Below, piece by piece: positions 23,116-33,242 of a DNA stretch of 64,000 nt. The notes under the pieces are model-generated. The model saw nothing but the letters and a program-made list of their open reading frames with translations. It made no database searches and was not told the origin of the DNA. Positions within the stretch are counted from its first letter, which is position 1. Each line of letters opens with the position of its first letter. The DNA comes from Varibaculum cambriense (lineage in GTDB: Bacteria; Actinomycetota; Actinomycetes; Actinomycetales; Actinomycetaceae), in NCBI RefSeq assembly GCF_022133705.1, contig NZ_JAKNHJ010000003.1:62001-126000 (forward strand), written 5' to 3'. The position numbers and the translations under genes were made by a program.

Positions 23116-23493
23116 CTAGGCATCGAAATCGTCGGCAACTGCCCGCAGCAGCTGCGCGATCTTTCCGCCATTATCCGGGTAGCGTCCATGCCGCAAATGC
23201 CCGGAGGAGGCGTCCAATAACTTAATCAGGTCTTCTACTAGCGGCACCATGTCTTTGGGTTTGCGCCGCAAATTCTTTGCCACCGAGGGCGTACGTTGCA
23301 ATATTTGCACCGATAGGGCTTGCGGGCCGCGGCGGGAGTCGGCAACTGAGAACTCTACCCGCGTTCCCGCCGAGGGAGGTTTAGCGCCAACAGGTAACAC
23401 GCTGGCATGTAAAAATACCTGCGAGCCGTCTTCTGCAGTGATAAACCCGAACCCTTTGTCGGCATCAAACCACTTAACTTTTCCGGTTGGCAC
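23116..23493 (-). CDS. Cold-shock domain protein with C-terminal helical extension
   Basis: 125 aa. Residues 1-67 form a cold-shock domain with RNP1 (KGFGFI, 13-18) and RNP2 (VFLHAS, 26-31), binding single-stranded RNA or DNA. Residues ~75-125 (KPKDMVPLVEDLIKLLDA ... IAQLLRAVADDFDA) are a helical extension not found in the 67-aa CspA type but usual in an actinobacterial CspB-like branch. It likely acts as an RNA chaperone or transcription antiterminator. It is first of a two-gene unit with the DUF3027 gene. Confidence 0.9.
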   Translation of the reverse strand: MPTGKVKWFDADKGFGFITAEDGSQVFLHASVLPVGAKPPSAGTRVEFSVADSRRGPQALSVQILQRTPSVAKNLRRKPKDMVPLVEDLIKLLDASSGHLRHGRYPDNGGKIAQLLRAVADDFDA

Positions 23494-23551
23494 TGATTTC
23501 TCCCCTACTTTTTCTTAATCTAGGTTACATGAGGCAACATATAACCCACTT

Positions 23552-23573
23552 CTTTGCATATGATAATGCAAAG
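23552..23573. promoter_or_regulatory. Inverted repeat at the TPM-PspA promoter region
   Basis: CTTTGCAT (23552-23559) and ATGCAAAG (23566-23573) flank ATGATA, 50 bp upstream of the first TPM gene and within a TATGAT-like -10 region. It is a likely operator for the downstream cluster, for a regulator not seen in the window. Confidence 0.45.
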
Positions 23574-23624
23574 TGAGGATTTAATCCGCTCCGGGCTAGC
23601 CTCATTAGTTAGGGAGAAACTTAA

Positions 23625-26600
23625 GTGAAAGTCTTAAAGAGAGTCGGCTTACTGACGATAGTGCTTCTAGCTGCGCTTTTTGCCGGTTTCACAGTCAGCG
23701 GCAATATTGCACACGCCGAAGAACCACCAACGATTTCCGATCATGTATATGATCCCGGTGACAAGCTTGGGGGGCAGGCCAACAAGGTTAAGGAACGGCT
23801 AGCTTCTTTGGATCGTTCTGGACTACACGTGTATGTGGCGTTCCCCTCTGAATATTCCAATGAAACTGTCAGCAATTGGAACCTGATGGCTCTGCAAAAA
23901 TCAGGCGCCCCGCAGGGATCCTACATGCTCTCGATAGTGGCTGATAACCCTAATCAGACTATGTATTTAGCTTCTGCAGATAATGCGGCGAAACTCTCCC
24001 AAGAAGAATTATCTGCTATTGCCTCCGAAAAAATGGTGCCCTTGCTAAATCAACAAAAATACCCGGAAGCAGTGTTAGCTTACCTCGATGCGCTCTCTGC
24101 GAAGGCGCCAGAAATGGGCTCGGGCTTGGCGGTTGCCCCTTGGGCAATGATTGCTTTTCTGGTTGCGTTAATCGTGGTAATTATCGTGATTTCCCGGGTG
24201 CTCAGGGCGCGGAGAAAAGCCCAAAATCGAACCGAGGATAATGCTTCGGGTGAATCGACTGAAGCTCTCGCGTCGCAGGATTTGCGGAGCCAGCTGCCTG
24301 CCTTTGCGGTTGGGACCCGGCAAGGCGGAGTAACAGAATCCGAGGTCTCCACAAGTAAAGAATCTTCGAAAACAGCTGTGGTTGACGAGGACGATCACGA
24401 GGACGAGCAGCCTAGTAAAGGCAAATTCCGTTTACGCTTTGGACGAAACGATAAATCCTCGGGTAAATCTAAGTCCGGCAAAACACCAGTTGATAATCCC
24501 GACACTGCCAAGGCCGTCTCGGAAAACTTCGCGGGTGCCGCGTCCTCCCAACCGGCGGCAGCTGCGCTTTTGCAGACCCCTAGCACTGATGCTGGTCTGG
24601 TAAATAAGGAACCGAACCTAACCTCCGTCGCCGGGACAGCCCAGGTTAAGGCAGAGGAACCAAATCCAGCTATTCCCACCGGCGTTCCGGGCACTTTGAA
24701 TACCTCGTCTAGTGGAAAAGTGCCTTCGCTGGCAGAACTGGATCAGATCGCTTTAGCGCGCACGAGGGCGCAGACTATCAACAGCACCGAGGCGAATGCG
24801 GGCTACCAGGTTTCTCCCGCACCCCAAATGCAAGTACCCACTTCCTCGCAACTACCGCCTCAAAGCGAAGAGCGGGCGCTCCCGCAAGCGCCCGCACCAG
24901 CTCCGGCACTATCTGGGGAACAACCAGCGCTGTCCCCGCAGGCAGCACCGTTGCAGCCAGTGCAACCGGGGGCTGCAGCCCAGGAAACACGACCGGGAAC
25001 ATTTGCTCCCGAGTCAACCGGTCTGCCGGCTACGGGGCCCGCACAGGTCAGCGCGACTACTCCCCGCTCGAACGCGTCTTATACCTCGCTAGGGGCGAGC
25101 TCGCCCCTAGCACCTGCAACCGGGACGTCCTCGGCTCCGCAGCGGCATGATTCGGTGCTGCGCCCTGGAGAAACTACCTATTTGCCGCCGCAGGCCAATG
25201 ATGATGACACCCAGGTTACTTCTGCCGCGCAGATTAAGGATTATGGCCAGGAGCGTCGCGATGAGATCGCCCGGGCGAAAGCCCGTGCCCAGGCAGCTGA
25301 TCGTTTCCGGGAAGAACAGGCAAGAAAACAGGCTTCGGCCACTGCGCAAACCGCGCAACCCGCGCACGCGGCTCAGCCGCAAATCAGCCCTCTGCCGGCA
25401 AGCGTCAGCCATGAGGGTCAAGCAGCCCCACCGTTTGCCTCTCCGCTGCCACAGCAGGCAGTCGCTTCTCCGGTTACGCCGGCTGTGCCTCAAAACGCTG
25501 TCCCCGATAAAGGGAATGCTTCCCGGCCTCACTTAGGTTCCCAGGCAGCAACTCACGCAGCTTACTCGCCGGCAGTTACTTCCCGTACCTCCGATGATTT
25601 CGCCCGGCAGGCACTAGATAGTGCCGCTGCTTCCGCCCATCAGCGCGGGCAGTCTCGGGTGCCCACGCTACCGAAAATGGCGCCCGCAGTTAACAATCTA
25701 ACTGCCCGCTCTTTGCCACCGGTATCTCCGCAGGCGATCCCGCAAGTATCGCGACAGGCACCTGGACAGGTGTCGCAACAGACACCGGGACAGGCACCGG
25801 CCATGGCGAACGGCCCCGCGCTCTCCCCTGCTCCTTCGCAGGTGGCAGCGCAACCCGTTAGAGTAGCGAAGCAAAGCGTTAAACCCTCGCCGACACCGCA
25901 GGAAACTGCCCATCAGGAAGAAGCGCGCCCGGCACCTGACTTTACGAAAGTATTGCGACAGGCAGATTCCTGGGCTCGTAAGGGAGCCAGCAAACTGACG
26001 CTCGCCCAGCAGCGGGCAGGAAAGACGGTGACCCAGCCCTTTGCTTTGGCGCTGGTTCGCGCTCAAGATAGCGTCCGCGCTGCGTTTGCGGAGTTCGCTA
26101 CTGCCCAGTTGCAGTCACGTCCTATTGATCAGCAGATCGTAGCCGGTAACCTGCCCGGGCCGCTGCGTGAGCTACGCGATCAGATCACCCACTTTACTAA
26201 TCTGTATCACCAGCAAACCCCGTTGAACGAGATCCTTTTAAGGTTTGAGCGGGAAATCGTGACTTGCCGGGAAGACCTGGTCAGATGCCGGTTGATTGTG
26301 GAGCGTATCCAAAACGTTGATCCCCAAAAGGCCACGCGTATTGGTAACGATGTGATGGGAGCCCACAAACTACTTTCTCGGGCTCAGAACCTAATCGAGG
26401 ACGCGAGGGCTAGAGATCGCGCCGGACAAGAAAATGAGGTTCTGAAAGCTACCGTACGAACCGAGAATCTCTTATTGCAGGCACAAAAGATCGCGCGACA
26501 AGCACATGCGGAAGAAGCTGCCCTGCGCGCCGGGGCAAAAGTCGAGGCCGCGCTAACCTTTGCGGAAAAAGTCGAGCCGCTCAGTGAGCAGGTCGCGATT

Positions 26601-26816
26601 TTGATGGCGGCTGTCGATGACTATATCGGGGTTCACACCGCGAAAGTGGGAGTGGCGGCTCGCACCATGCTAGACCTGGCGAATCGAACTTTAACCCGTC
26701 TTGACCAGCCAGGTAACCATGATCCGCAGGAAGCTTTGCGGCTGTTGCAACGCGCGCAGCAACAAACCGAGCAGGCTCTCCGCCTAGCCGAAAACGATGT
26801 AGCGAAGCGGAGCTAG
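23625..26816 (+). CDS. TPM-domain membrane protein with long Pro/Gln/Ala linker and coiled-coil C-terminus
   Basis: 1063 aa. A signal peptide ends near residue 31 (NIAHA-EE). An extracellular TPM (DUF477) domain covers ~36-160 (DPGDKLGGQANKVKERL, then VYVAFPSEYSNETVSNW and a YMLSIV strand). One membrane span lies at ~168-191, followed by a basic stop-transfer RVLRARRKAQ. The cytoplasmic part has a charged Lys-rich stretch and a low-complexity Pro/Gln/Ala region (~330-770) with repeated P-Q-A and GQVSQQTPGQ-like segments. It ends in ~290 residues of amphipathic helix. TPM proteins are linked to membrane-protein quality control and photosystem II repair in plants; bacterial roles are vague. The GTG at 23625 has GGGAG upstream. 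The neighbours (a second TPM protein and PspA) suggest an envelope-stress complex in which the helical tail meets PspA. Confidence 0.82.
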   Translation: MKVLKRVGLLTIVLLAALFAGFTVSGNIAHAEEPPTISDHVYDPGDKLGGQANKVKERLASLDRSGLHVYVAFPSEYSNETVSNWNLMALQKSGAPQGSYMLSIVADNPNQTMYLASADNAAKLSQEELSAIASEKMVPLLNQQKYPEAVLAYLDALSAKAPEMGSGLAVAPWAMIAFLVALIVVIIVISRVLRARRKAQNRTEDNASGESTEALASQDLRSQLPAFAVGTRQGGVTESEVSTSKESSKTAVVDEDDHEDEQPSKGKFRLRFGRNDKSSGKSKSGKTPVDNPDTAKAVSENFAGAASSQPAAAALLQTPSTDAGLVNKEPNLTSVAGTAQVKAEEPNPAIPTGVPGTLNTSSSGKVPSLAELDQIALARTRAQTINSTEANAGYQVSPAPQMQVPTSSQLPPQSEERALPQAPAPAPALSGEQPALSPQAAPLQPVQPGAAAQETRPGTFAPESTGLPATGPAQVSATTPRSNASYTSLGASSPLAPATGTSSAPQRHDSVLRPGETTYLPPQANDDDTQVTSAAQIKDYGQERRDEIARAKARAQAADRFREEQARKQASATAQTAQPAHAAQPQISPLPASVSHEGQAAPPFASPLPQQAVASPVTPAVPQNAVPDKGNASRPHLGSQAATHAAYSPAVTSRTSDDFARQALDSAAASAHQRGQSRVPTLPKMAPAVNNLTARSLPPVSPQAIPQVSRQAPGQVSQQTPGQAPAMANGPALSPAPSQVAAQPVRVAKQSVKPSPTPQETAHQEEARPAPDFTKVLRQADSWARKGASKLTLAQQRAGKTVTQPFALALVRAQDSVRAAFAEFATAQLQSRPIDQQIVAGNLPGPLRELRDQITHFTNLYHQQTPLNEILLRFEREIVTCREDLVRCRLIVERIQNVDPQKATRIGNDVMGAHKLLSRAQNLIEDARARDRAGQENEVLKATVRTENLLLQAQKIARQAHAEEAALRAGAKVEAALTFAEKVEPLSEQVAILMAAVDDYIGVHTAKVGVAARTMLDLANRTLTRLDQPGNHDPQEALRLLQRAQQQTEQALRLAENDVAKRS

Positions 26817-26906
26817 CTGGTTAAGAGCTTGGGCAAAGGCTCTGATAAGAGCTAAACCTTTGTGCTTGAGCGAGCTTTAGCGCCTGCTTGCCGATAGGAT
26901 TTAGCT

Positions 26907-28892
26907 ATGTGCTTAGCTCGATTCCGTAAACGGTTACTGACATTCTTCCTGGCAGTACTGGCCGCTACCGTCACGGTAGTCGTGCCCGCGAGCCTCGCGT
27001 TAGCGGCTCCTCCCGCCAGCAGTTTCGATAAGCATCTTTCGGATCCGGCTGGCTATCTAGAGAACTCGGAGCAAGTAGCGGAAACGTTAGCTGGCGCCTC
27101 TAGCTCTGATTATCAGATCTATGCCGCCCTCACCGATAACTTCTCGCCGTTAAGCGCGCAGCAATGGTGCGTGAAGAGCCGGGAGCAGGCAGCAGGCAAT
27201 AGCCAGAGCGTGCTGTTAGCTATCGCGGTAAAAGAGCGTGCGTACTATATTTGTCCGGCAGCTAATGTGCGCATTAGCGAAACTAAGCAAAATCGCATAG
27301 TTCAAGAAATAGAACCCCTGCTGTCCCAAGGTAATTGGGATCAAGCGGTTAAGGTGTTCGCGGTTAGCGCGGCCTCGTCCTCCTCTGATCTGGGCGGCGC
27401 CGTAAGTGAAGAAGAATCGGCGAGGACGGGGGGTTGGTTTCGACCGCTAGCGTTAGTGCTGGTGGTAGCGGGGATCGGGGTCGGCATTATGATCTTTGCC
27501 CGCAAACAGTCAAAGACCCGCGATCAAATAAAAACCAGGCAGGCCGCGTCGGATAAGCAGCTGGTAGAACAGGCGGGCGTAGATGTCTTGGCCGCTGACG
27601 ATGCTGTCCGGGGTGCAAAAGAAGAACTAGAGTTCGCGAAAATGCAGCTTGGGACGGCACAAACTGAGGAATATGCCCAGGTGTTAGCCCAGGCGAGTCA
27701 GGCGCGAGATAGCGCTATGGAGAAGTTGCGGGACTTAGATTCCCTCTCAGGTATCCAAAAATCTCAACAGGCACAAGCAGCTTCCAGCGAGGCTAAACGC
27801 TGCCAGGAGCTGTTAGCACAGCAGACAGAGAAACTGACGAGGCTGCGCGAATCTTTAGCTTCTTTACCTAGCCGGATTCAGAACCAGTTATCGTTGATAT
27901 CCGAGCTAGAAACCCAGGCGAGCCAGCTTCCCGCCATCATAGCGGCACTGCATAAGACCCACCCTCAGGCGGTATTAACCTCACTGGATGATGCGCCCGA
28001 GCAGGTCAGCAACCTCTTGGGGGCTGCGCGGGAAACTTTAGAGCCTCTACAGAGCGAGGATAGCTCGCCCAGCCTGAAAGTACAGGTACAAACCGCGGAA
28101 CGGGCAATCGCCCAGGCTCGCACCCTGATAAAGGAGGTTTCCGAGGCCGAGACCCACTTGGCGAACCTACAGCAATCGCTACTGGCAGCCGTGACTTCTA
28201 TTTCCTCAGACCTAGATGATGTAAAACGCCTTAACTTGCAGGACAAATCAGTTTTTCAGACCCTGTGCGCTAAAGCGCAAACCGCGATTGATAACTGCTT
28301 GCAAGCCCGCGATGGTCAGGGCGATCCCCTCGCATCTTTATCGGCGATTGCCCAAGCCGAAGCCGATTTGGATCAAGCGTTGGCGCCCTACCGGCAAGAC
28401 AGTGAGCAAAAACAGAAGGCCGCGGCCAGACTACAGACGGCTTTAGCTAGCGCGCAAGCCCGGATAGCTAGCGCAAATAGTTACGTTTCTAGTCACCGCG
28501 GCGCGGTAGGTTTAGATGCACGCCAGTATCTAGCGCGCGCCGAATCCCTCTACCAGCAGGCACAGGCTTCGCGGGGAGATACCGGGATCAAATTAGCGGA
28601 ACTGGCAGGAGAAGCTGCCGATAAAGCCCGCGAGAGCGCAAGTACCGACTACCAAGAGCGCCGCAATGATTGGGATGGAGGGTCAGGAGGAAACAGCAGC
28701 GATTTCCTAACGGGGATGATCCTAGGCGGAATCTTAAACGGCGGACGGGGCTTCGGCGGCGGAACCAGTTGGGGTTCAAGCTCCGGAAATTCTGATTGGT
28801 TCGGCGGCGGTTTTGGGAGCGGTAGCGGATCCGGCTTCGGAGGTAGTTTCGGCGGTGGAAGCTCCGGGGGCGGCTTCGGAGGGAAGTTTTAG
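26907..28892 (+). CDS. TPM-domain membrane protein with coiled coil and Gly-rich tail
   Basis: 661 aa. Signal segment 1-34; TPM domain ~38-160 (DPAGYLENSEQVAETLA, IYAALTDNFSPLSAQQW); one membrane span 179-198. A long coiled-coil region (~205-590) is rich in Ala, Gln and Glu. The tail of ~70 residues is almost only Gly, Ser and Phe with GGGFGG units and ends GGKF. Gly/Ser/Phe tails after TPM domains are usual in bacteria. It shares the TPM-TM-helix plan with the preceding gene, so the two are probably diverged duplicates. It lies 90 bp after the first TPM gene and 72 bp before pspA, all in one direction. Its ATG at 26907 follows AGGA. Biochemical activity is unknown. Confidence 0.82.
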   Translation: MCLARFRKRLLTFFLAVLAATVTVVVPASLALAAPPASSFDKHLSDPAGYLENSEQVAETLAGASSSDYQIYAALTDNFSPLSAQQWCVKSREQAAGNSQSVLLAIAVKERAYYICPAANVRISETKQNRIVQEIEPLLSQGNWDQAVKVFAVSAASSSSDLGGAVSEEESARTGGWFRPLALVLVVAGIGVGIMIFARKQSKTRDQIKTRQAASDKQLVEQAGVDVLAADDAVRGAKEELEFAKMQLGTAQTEEYAQVLAQASQARDSAMEKLRDLDSLSGIQKSQQAQAASSEAKRCQELLAQQTEKLTRLRESLASLPSRIQNQLSLISELETQASQLPAIIAALHKTHPQAVLTSLDDAPEQVSNLLGAARETLEPLQSEDSSPSLKVQVQTAERAIAQARTLIKEVSEAETHLANLQQSLLAAVTSISSDLDDVKRLNLQDKSVFQTLCAKAQTAIDNCLQARDGQGDPLASLSAIAQAEADLDQALAPYRQDSEQKQKAAARLQTALASAQARIASANSYVSSHRGAVGLDARQYLARAESLYQQAQASRGDTGIKLAELAGEAADKARESASTDYQERRNDWDGGSGGNSSDFLTGMILGGILNGGRGFGGGTSWGSSSGNSDWFGGGFGSGSGSGFGGSFGGGSSGGGFGGKF

Positions 28893-28964
28893 CCCGCCAG
28901 TTGCCAGTATTTCCAGTAGAATCAGAAATTAGTTAGACAAAGCCAACCAATACCAGGAGGAACG

Positions 28965-29678
28965 ATGGCAGAAAAACAAACAATTCTGGGTCGGATTACC
29001 AATATGGCGAAAGCCAATATTAATGCGCTTCTTGACCGGGCAGAAGATCCCGAAAAGATGCTTGACCAGATGATTCGAGACTATACCAACTCGATACGTG
29101 AAGCAGAAAGCGCAGTTGCCCAGACTGTGGGGAATGTGCGGCTGGCAGAGAAAGATCTAGAGGAAGACCGTGCCGCAGCAACGCAATGGGGTGAAAAGGC
29201 TGCTTTAGCGTCAAAGAAGGCCGAAGAAGCACGTACTAGTGGGGATACGGCCGAGGCCGAACGCCTGGATAATCTGGCACGCCTGGCGCTAGGTAAACAG
29301 ATTGATTTTGAACAGCAAGTGAAGTCGCAAGAACCGCTGCTGGTTTCCCAAAAGGAAATGGCTGAGCAGCTCAAGGCAGGCTTGGCCGGGATGAAGACTA
29401 AGCTAGAGGATCTTAAAGTCAAGCGAGACCAACTGGTGGCGCGGCAAAAGACCGCCCAGGCGCAAAACCAGGTACAAGAAACCGCTGCAAAGTTTAACTT
29501 GGCGGATCCCACCAGCGAACTTAATCGCTTCGAGGAGAAAATCCGCAAGCAGGAAGCCCTGGCTGCAGGACGCGCCGAGCTGGCTTCTGAATCACTAGAG
29601 AATCAGTTTGCGGAACTGGAAAAATCCGGTTCCTCCGCAGAAATTGAGGCTCGTCTCGCAGCTTTGAAGAACAAATAG
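28965..29678 (+). CDS. pspA: PspA/IM30-family membrane-stress protein
   Basis: A 237-aa, almost wholly helical protein of the PspA/Vipp1 (ESCRT-III-like) family. It binds the inner face of the membrane and protects it on stress. It opens with ILGRITNMAKANINALLDRAEDPEKMLDQMIRDY read over residues ~6-40, the amphipathic helix and family signature. Long coiled-coil helices follow, with a short Ala/Glu-rich end. The ATG at 28965 has a near-perfect AGGAGG site. It is the last gene of the TPM cluster, and a strong terminator follows. No PspBC or PspF is present, as usual in Actinobacteria. Control may come through the inverted repeat at 23552. Confidence 0.93.
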   Translation: MAEKQTILGRITNMAKANINALLDRAEDPEKMLDQMIRDYTNSIREAESAVAQTVGNVRLAEKDLEEDRAAATQWGEKAALASKKAEEARTSGDTAEAERLDNLARLALGKQIDFEQQVKSQEPLLVSQKEMAEQLKAGLAGMKTKLEDLKVKRDQLVARQKTAQAQNQVQETAAKFNLADPTSELNRFEEKIRKQEALAAGRAELASESLENQFAELEKSGSSAEIEARLAALKNK

Positions 29679-29708
29679 TTCCCACTACCGCCGACAGCCT
29701 AATAGTCC

Positions 29709-29743
29709 TTGCTGGCGCCAGAAATCGTTTCTGGCGCCAGCAA
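29709..29743 (+). terminator. Strong terminator behind pspA
   Basis: A perfect 16-bp stem (TTGCTGGCGCCAGAAA, 29709-29724, with 29728-29743) has a 3-nt loop, followed by CTGTTTGT. It lies 30 bp after the pspA stop and closes the TPM-PspA unit. Confidence 0.8.
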
Positions 29744-29847
29744 CTGTTTGTACGGCAAATACAGGCCAAGTTTTACTCCACTAGGTTCACGACCAAGTAT
29801 CTCTCAAGTTTTGCGTCAGTATCCCCAGGAACCAAAAATCCGCAAAA

Positions 29848-29958
29848 TTAGGGAATGTGACCCCTGTCCCTATGGGTCAGCATTCCCCCACCGGCGCCCA
29901 GCGCCCCCAGAATCAGACCGATTGCTAGTCCGATAGCGGCGGCCAGCAGTAGGAACAT
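29848..29958 (-). pseudogene. Remnant of a TauE/SafE-type membrane transporter (36 codons)
   Basis: An ATG at 29958, two bases after the carB stop, opens a 36-codon frame. It reads MFLLLAAAIGLAIG, then a GLILGALGAGGGMLT stretch, and breaks off at HRDRGHIP and a stop. Gly-rich helix packing of the type G-x3-G-x2-GAGGG is the hallmark of the first helix of TauE/SafE (DUF81) anion exporters, which are normally about 250 aa. Nothing downstream in any frame continues the family. It is either a decayed gene or, less likely, a real 36-aa membrane peptide. No good ribosome site is visible. Confidence 0.5.
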
Positions 29959-29960
29959 GA

Positions 29961-32900
29961 CTATTTCGCTTTGTCGTATTCCTGCAGTGAACACACCCCA
30001 TAGGAGCGGTCGCGAGTAGCTTCAATCGCCTGCACCGCTGCCTGGAACTGGGACATGGTGGTAATTATCGGTTTATCTGCAGCAGTAGTGGCGGTGCGGA
30101 TTTCGTAACCATCCGCCCTCGCCCCGGAAGTGCCGGGGGTGTTGATCACCATATCGATTAGGCCGGCGCGGATCATATCCACTACTGTTTGTTCCCCGTT
30201 CGGGCCACGTCCTTGGCTGGCTTTACGCACCTCGGTAACCGGAATCCCGTAACGGCGTAGCAAAGCAGCTGTACCTGCAGTAGCCATGATGGAGAACCCT
30301 AAATCAAATAAGCGCGACACCGGCAAGGCTAAGGCGCGTTTATCCTGGTCAGAAACCGATACGAACACGGTACCTTTAGCGGGCAGATTTCCATAGGCCG
30401 CAGTCTGGCTCTTGGCGAAGGCGGTGGGGAAATCTCGGTCATACCCCATGACTTCCCCGGTAGAACGCATTTCGGGACCGAGAACTGTGTCCACGATCCG
30501 GCCATCTTTATCCCGGAAACGCTTAAACGGTAGCACCGCTTCTTTCACTGCGATCGGACGACCCGGGGTAGCGAAATCAGAATCATCGGCGGGCAGATAG
30601 CCGCGCTCTTTTAGCTGTGCGATTGAAGACCCCATCATCACCAGGGCAGCCGCCTTAGCTAGCGGCACTCCGGTCGCTTTGGCTACAAAAGGTACCGTGC
30701 GCGAGGCTCGCGGATTAGCCTCAATCACATATAGCACCCCGCTGACTAGGGCATATTGAATATTGATCAGACCGCGTACCCCTACCCCGGCCGCGATCTT
30801 CTCCGTCGAGGTACGGATATGGGAAATAATCGCGTCCGAGAGGGTAATCGGGGGCAATACGCAAGAAGAATCTCCAGAGTGGATTCCGGCCTCTTCAATA
30901 TGTTCCATTACCCCGCCCAGGAACAGCTCCTGGCCATCATAAAGCGCATCCACATCGATCTCAATCGCGTCATCGAGAAAACGATCGATCAATAGCGGTC
31001 CGGTCATCACCGTAGGATCAGACAGGTTGTAGCGATGCAGATAGGAGTCAAGTTCGTCGCGCGAATAGAGGATCTCCATTCCGCGTCCTCCCAAAACGAA
31101 AGAAGGACGCACCAGAACCGGATAACCCACTTTTTCAGCCTGTTCAAAGGCTTGTTCCGGGGTGGTAGCAGTCCCGTGGGCAGGAGCAGGTAGCCCCGCC
31201 TCCTCTAGTACCCGACCAAAGAGTTCACGATCTTCCGCGGCATCAATCGCACTTGGCGGAGTGCCCACAATCGGTACTCCGGCAGCCTGCAGGCGAGAAG
31301 CGAGCGACAGCGGAGTTTGTCCCCCAAGCTGCACAATCATCCCCGCTACTGGTCCGGCCTCGCATTCGGCCTCGTAAATTTCCATCACGTGCTCGAAAGT
31401 AAGCGGCTCGAAATAGAGGCGGGAAGAAATATCGTAGTCCGTAGACACGGTTTCCGGGTTACAGTTAACCATCACCGTGTCATAGTCAGATTGCAGTTCC
31501 TGGGTGGCGTGCACGCAGGAATAATCGAACTCAATGCCTTGCCCAATCCGGTTCGGACCGGAGCCCAAAATAATCACTGCCGGACGCTTACGCGGTTTAA
31601 CTTCGCTGGTCAAGTCATAGCTGGAGTAGTAGTAGGGGGTTTGGGCAGGAAACTCTCCGGCGCAGGTATCTACCGTCTTGTAAACCGGACGAATCCCGAA
31701 GGCTTTGCGCACCTCCCGCACTACCTGGTCGGATACCGAGCGGATCTGCCCGATCTGCAGGTCAGAGAAACCGTGACGTTTCGCCTTGGTCAACAGTTGA
31801 GGGCTAATCGCTTCGGCTTCCCGGATTTCTTCCGCAACCTCATTCAGTAAGAACAGCTGATCTAGGAACCAGCGGTCAATCTTAGTGGCTTCGTAGAGTT
31901 CCTCTAGGGTTGCCCCCGCCCTAATCGCGTCCATCACTTGGATTAGGCGTTTTTCCGTAGATATCTTGACCTGCTCTAATAGCTCTTCCTTGGAGGAAGA
32001 AAGCGGGGTATCCCAGCGGAAGTAGGTGCCGGCTTTATCTAGAGAAATCAGGGCTTTTTGTAGGGCTTCAGTAAAGTTGCGTCCCAGCGCCATCGCCTCG
32101 CCTACCGACTTCATGGCGGTGGTCAACGTGGGGTCAGCGGCCGGGAACTTTTCGAAAGCAAAACGCGGCACTTTAACGACTACATAGTCCAAAGTGGGCT
32201 CGAAAGAAGCCGGCGTCGAACCGGTAATATCATTGGGAATCTCGTCGAGGGTGTAACCGAGCGCCAGTTTTGCAGCTAGTTTCGCAATCGGGAAACCGGT
32301 AGCTTTTGAGGCCAGGGCGGAGGAACGAGACACCCGGGGATTCATCTCAATGACTACTACCCGACCAGTATCGGGGTGCACTGCGAATTGGATATTACAC
32401 CCGCCAGTATCCACCCCGACTTCCCGGATGACATTAATCCCGATATCGCGCAGATTCTGCAGCTCCCGGTCAGTTAGGGTGAGCGCGGGAGCCACCGTAA
32501 TGGAATCGCCAGTATGTACCCCTACCGGATCCACGTTTTCGATAGAGCAGACCACGACCACGTTATCGGCTTTGTCGCGCATCAGCTCTAGTTCGTATTC
32601 TTTCCAGCCCAGAATCGATTCTTCCAGCAAAACCTCGGAGGTAATGGAATCGGCCATACCTCCCCCAGCGATGCGAATCAGATCCTGTTCGTTATAGGCA
32701 ATGCCGGAGCCCATACCGCCCATAGTGAAGGATGGGCGCACTACCAGTGGATATCCCAGCTGTTCGGCCGCCTCCCGGCAGTCAGCCAGGTTGTGCGCAA
32801 TAAAAGATCGCGCTACTTCCGCTCCGCAGCGGTGAACTACCTGCTTAAACTCTTCGCGATCTTCACCGGCGTTAATCGCCTTAGCGCTAGCGCCAATCAG

Positions 32901-33242
32901 TTCTACCTGGTATTTTTCCAAGGTGCCATCTTGGGACAGAGCAATCGCGGTGTTGAGCGCGGTCTGCCCACCCAAAGTAGGCAGCAGCGCATCGGGACGT
33001 TCCTTTTCAATAATCGAGGCCACCACCTGCGGGGTTATCGGCTCAATATAGGTAGCATCCGCCATTTGGGCATCGGTCATAATGGTTGCCGGATTGGAGT
33101 TAACCAGAATAACTCGCAGCCCTTCTGCCTTTAGTACGCGGCAGGCCTGGCTTCCGGAATAGTCAAATTCGCAGGCCTGGCCGATTTGGATCGGCCCGGA
33201 ACCAATAACTAGGACAGATTTAAGATCAGTTCTGCGTGGCAT
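29961..33242 (-). CDS. carB: Carbamoyl-phosphate synthase large subunit
   Basis: 1093 aa. It makes carbamoyl phosphate from bicarbonate, ammonia (from CarA) and two ATP for arginine and pyrimidine synthesis. The two homologous ATP-grasp halves start with [20 protein letters not shown] and [20 protein letters not shown]. Each has its metal and ATP-binding block ([40 protein letters not shown]). The C-terminal MGS-like allosteric domain (~950-1093) contains [14 protein letters not shown]. Length is normal. It overlaps carA by 17 bp, so the subunits are made in a coupled way. Confidence 0.97.
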   Translation of the reverse strand: MPRRTDLKSVLVIGSGPIQIGQACEFDYSGSQACRVLKAEGLRVILVNSNPATIMTDAQMADATYIEPITPQVVASIIEKERPDALLPTLGGQTALNTAIALSQDGTLEKYQVELIGASAKAINAGEDREEFKQVVHRCGAEVARSFIAHNLADCREAAEQLGYPLVVRPSFTMGGMGSGIAYNEQDLIRIAGGGMADSITSEVLLEESILGWKEYELELMRDKADNVVVVCSIENVDPVGVHTGDSITVAPALTLTDRELQNLRDIGINVIREVGVDTGGCNIQFAVHPDTGRVVVIEMNPRVSRSSALASKATGFPIAKLAAKLALGYTLDEIPNDITGSTPASFEPTLDYVVVKVPRFAFEKFPAADPTLTTAMKSVGEAMALGRNFTEALQKALISLDKAGTYFRWDTPLSSSKEELLEQVKISTEKRLIQVMDAIRAGATLEELYEATKIDRWFLDQLFLLNEVAEEIREAEAISPQLLTKAKRHGFSDLQIGQIRSVSDQVVREVRKAFGIRPVYKTVDTCAGEFPAQTPYYYSSYDLTSEVKPRKRPAVIILGSGPNRIGQGIEFDYSCVHATQELQSDYDTVMVNCNPETVSTDYDISSRLYFEPLTFEHVMEIYEAECEAGPVAGMIVQLGGQTPLSLASRLQAAGVPIVGTPPSAIDAAEDRELFGRVLEEAGLPAPAHGTATTPEQAFEQAEKVGYPVLVRPSFVLGGRGMEILYSRDELDSYLHRYNLSDPTVMTGPLLIDRFLDDAIEIDVDALYDGQELFLGGVMEHIEEAGIHSGDSSCVLPPITLSDAIISHIRTSTEKIAAGVGVRGLINIQYALVSGVLYVIEANPRASRTVPFVAKATGVPLAKAAALVMMGSSIAQLKERGYLPADDSDFATPGRPIAVKEAVLPFKRFRDKDGRIVDTVLGPEMRSTGEVMGYDRDFPTAFAKSQTAAYGNLPAKGTVFVSVSDQDKRALALPVSRLFDLGFSIMATAGTAALLRRYGIPVTEVRKASQGRGPNGEQTVVDMIRAGLIDMVINTPGTSGARADGYEIRTATTAADKPIITTMSQFQAAVQAIEATRDRSYGVCSLQEYDKAK

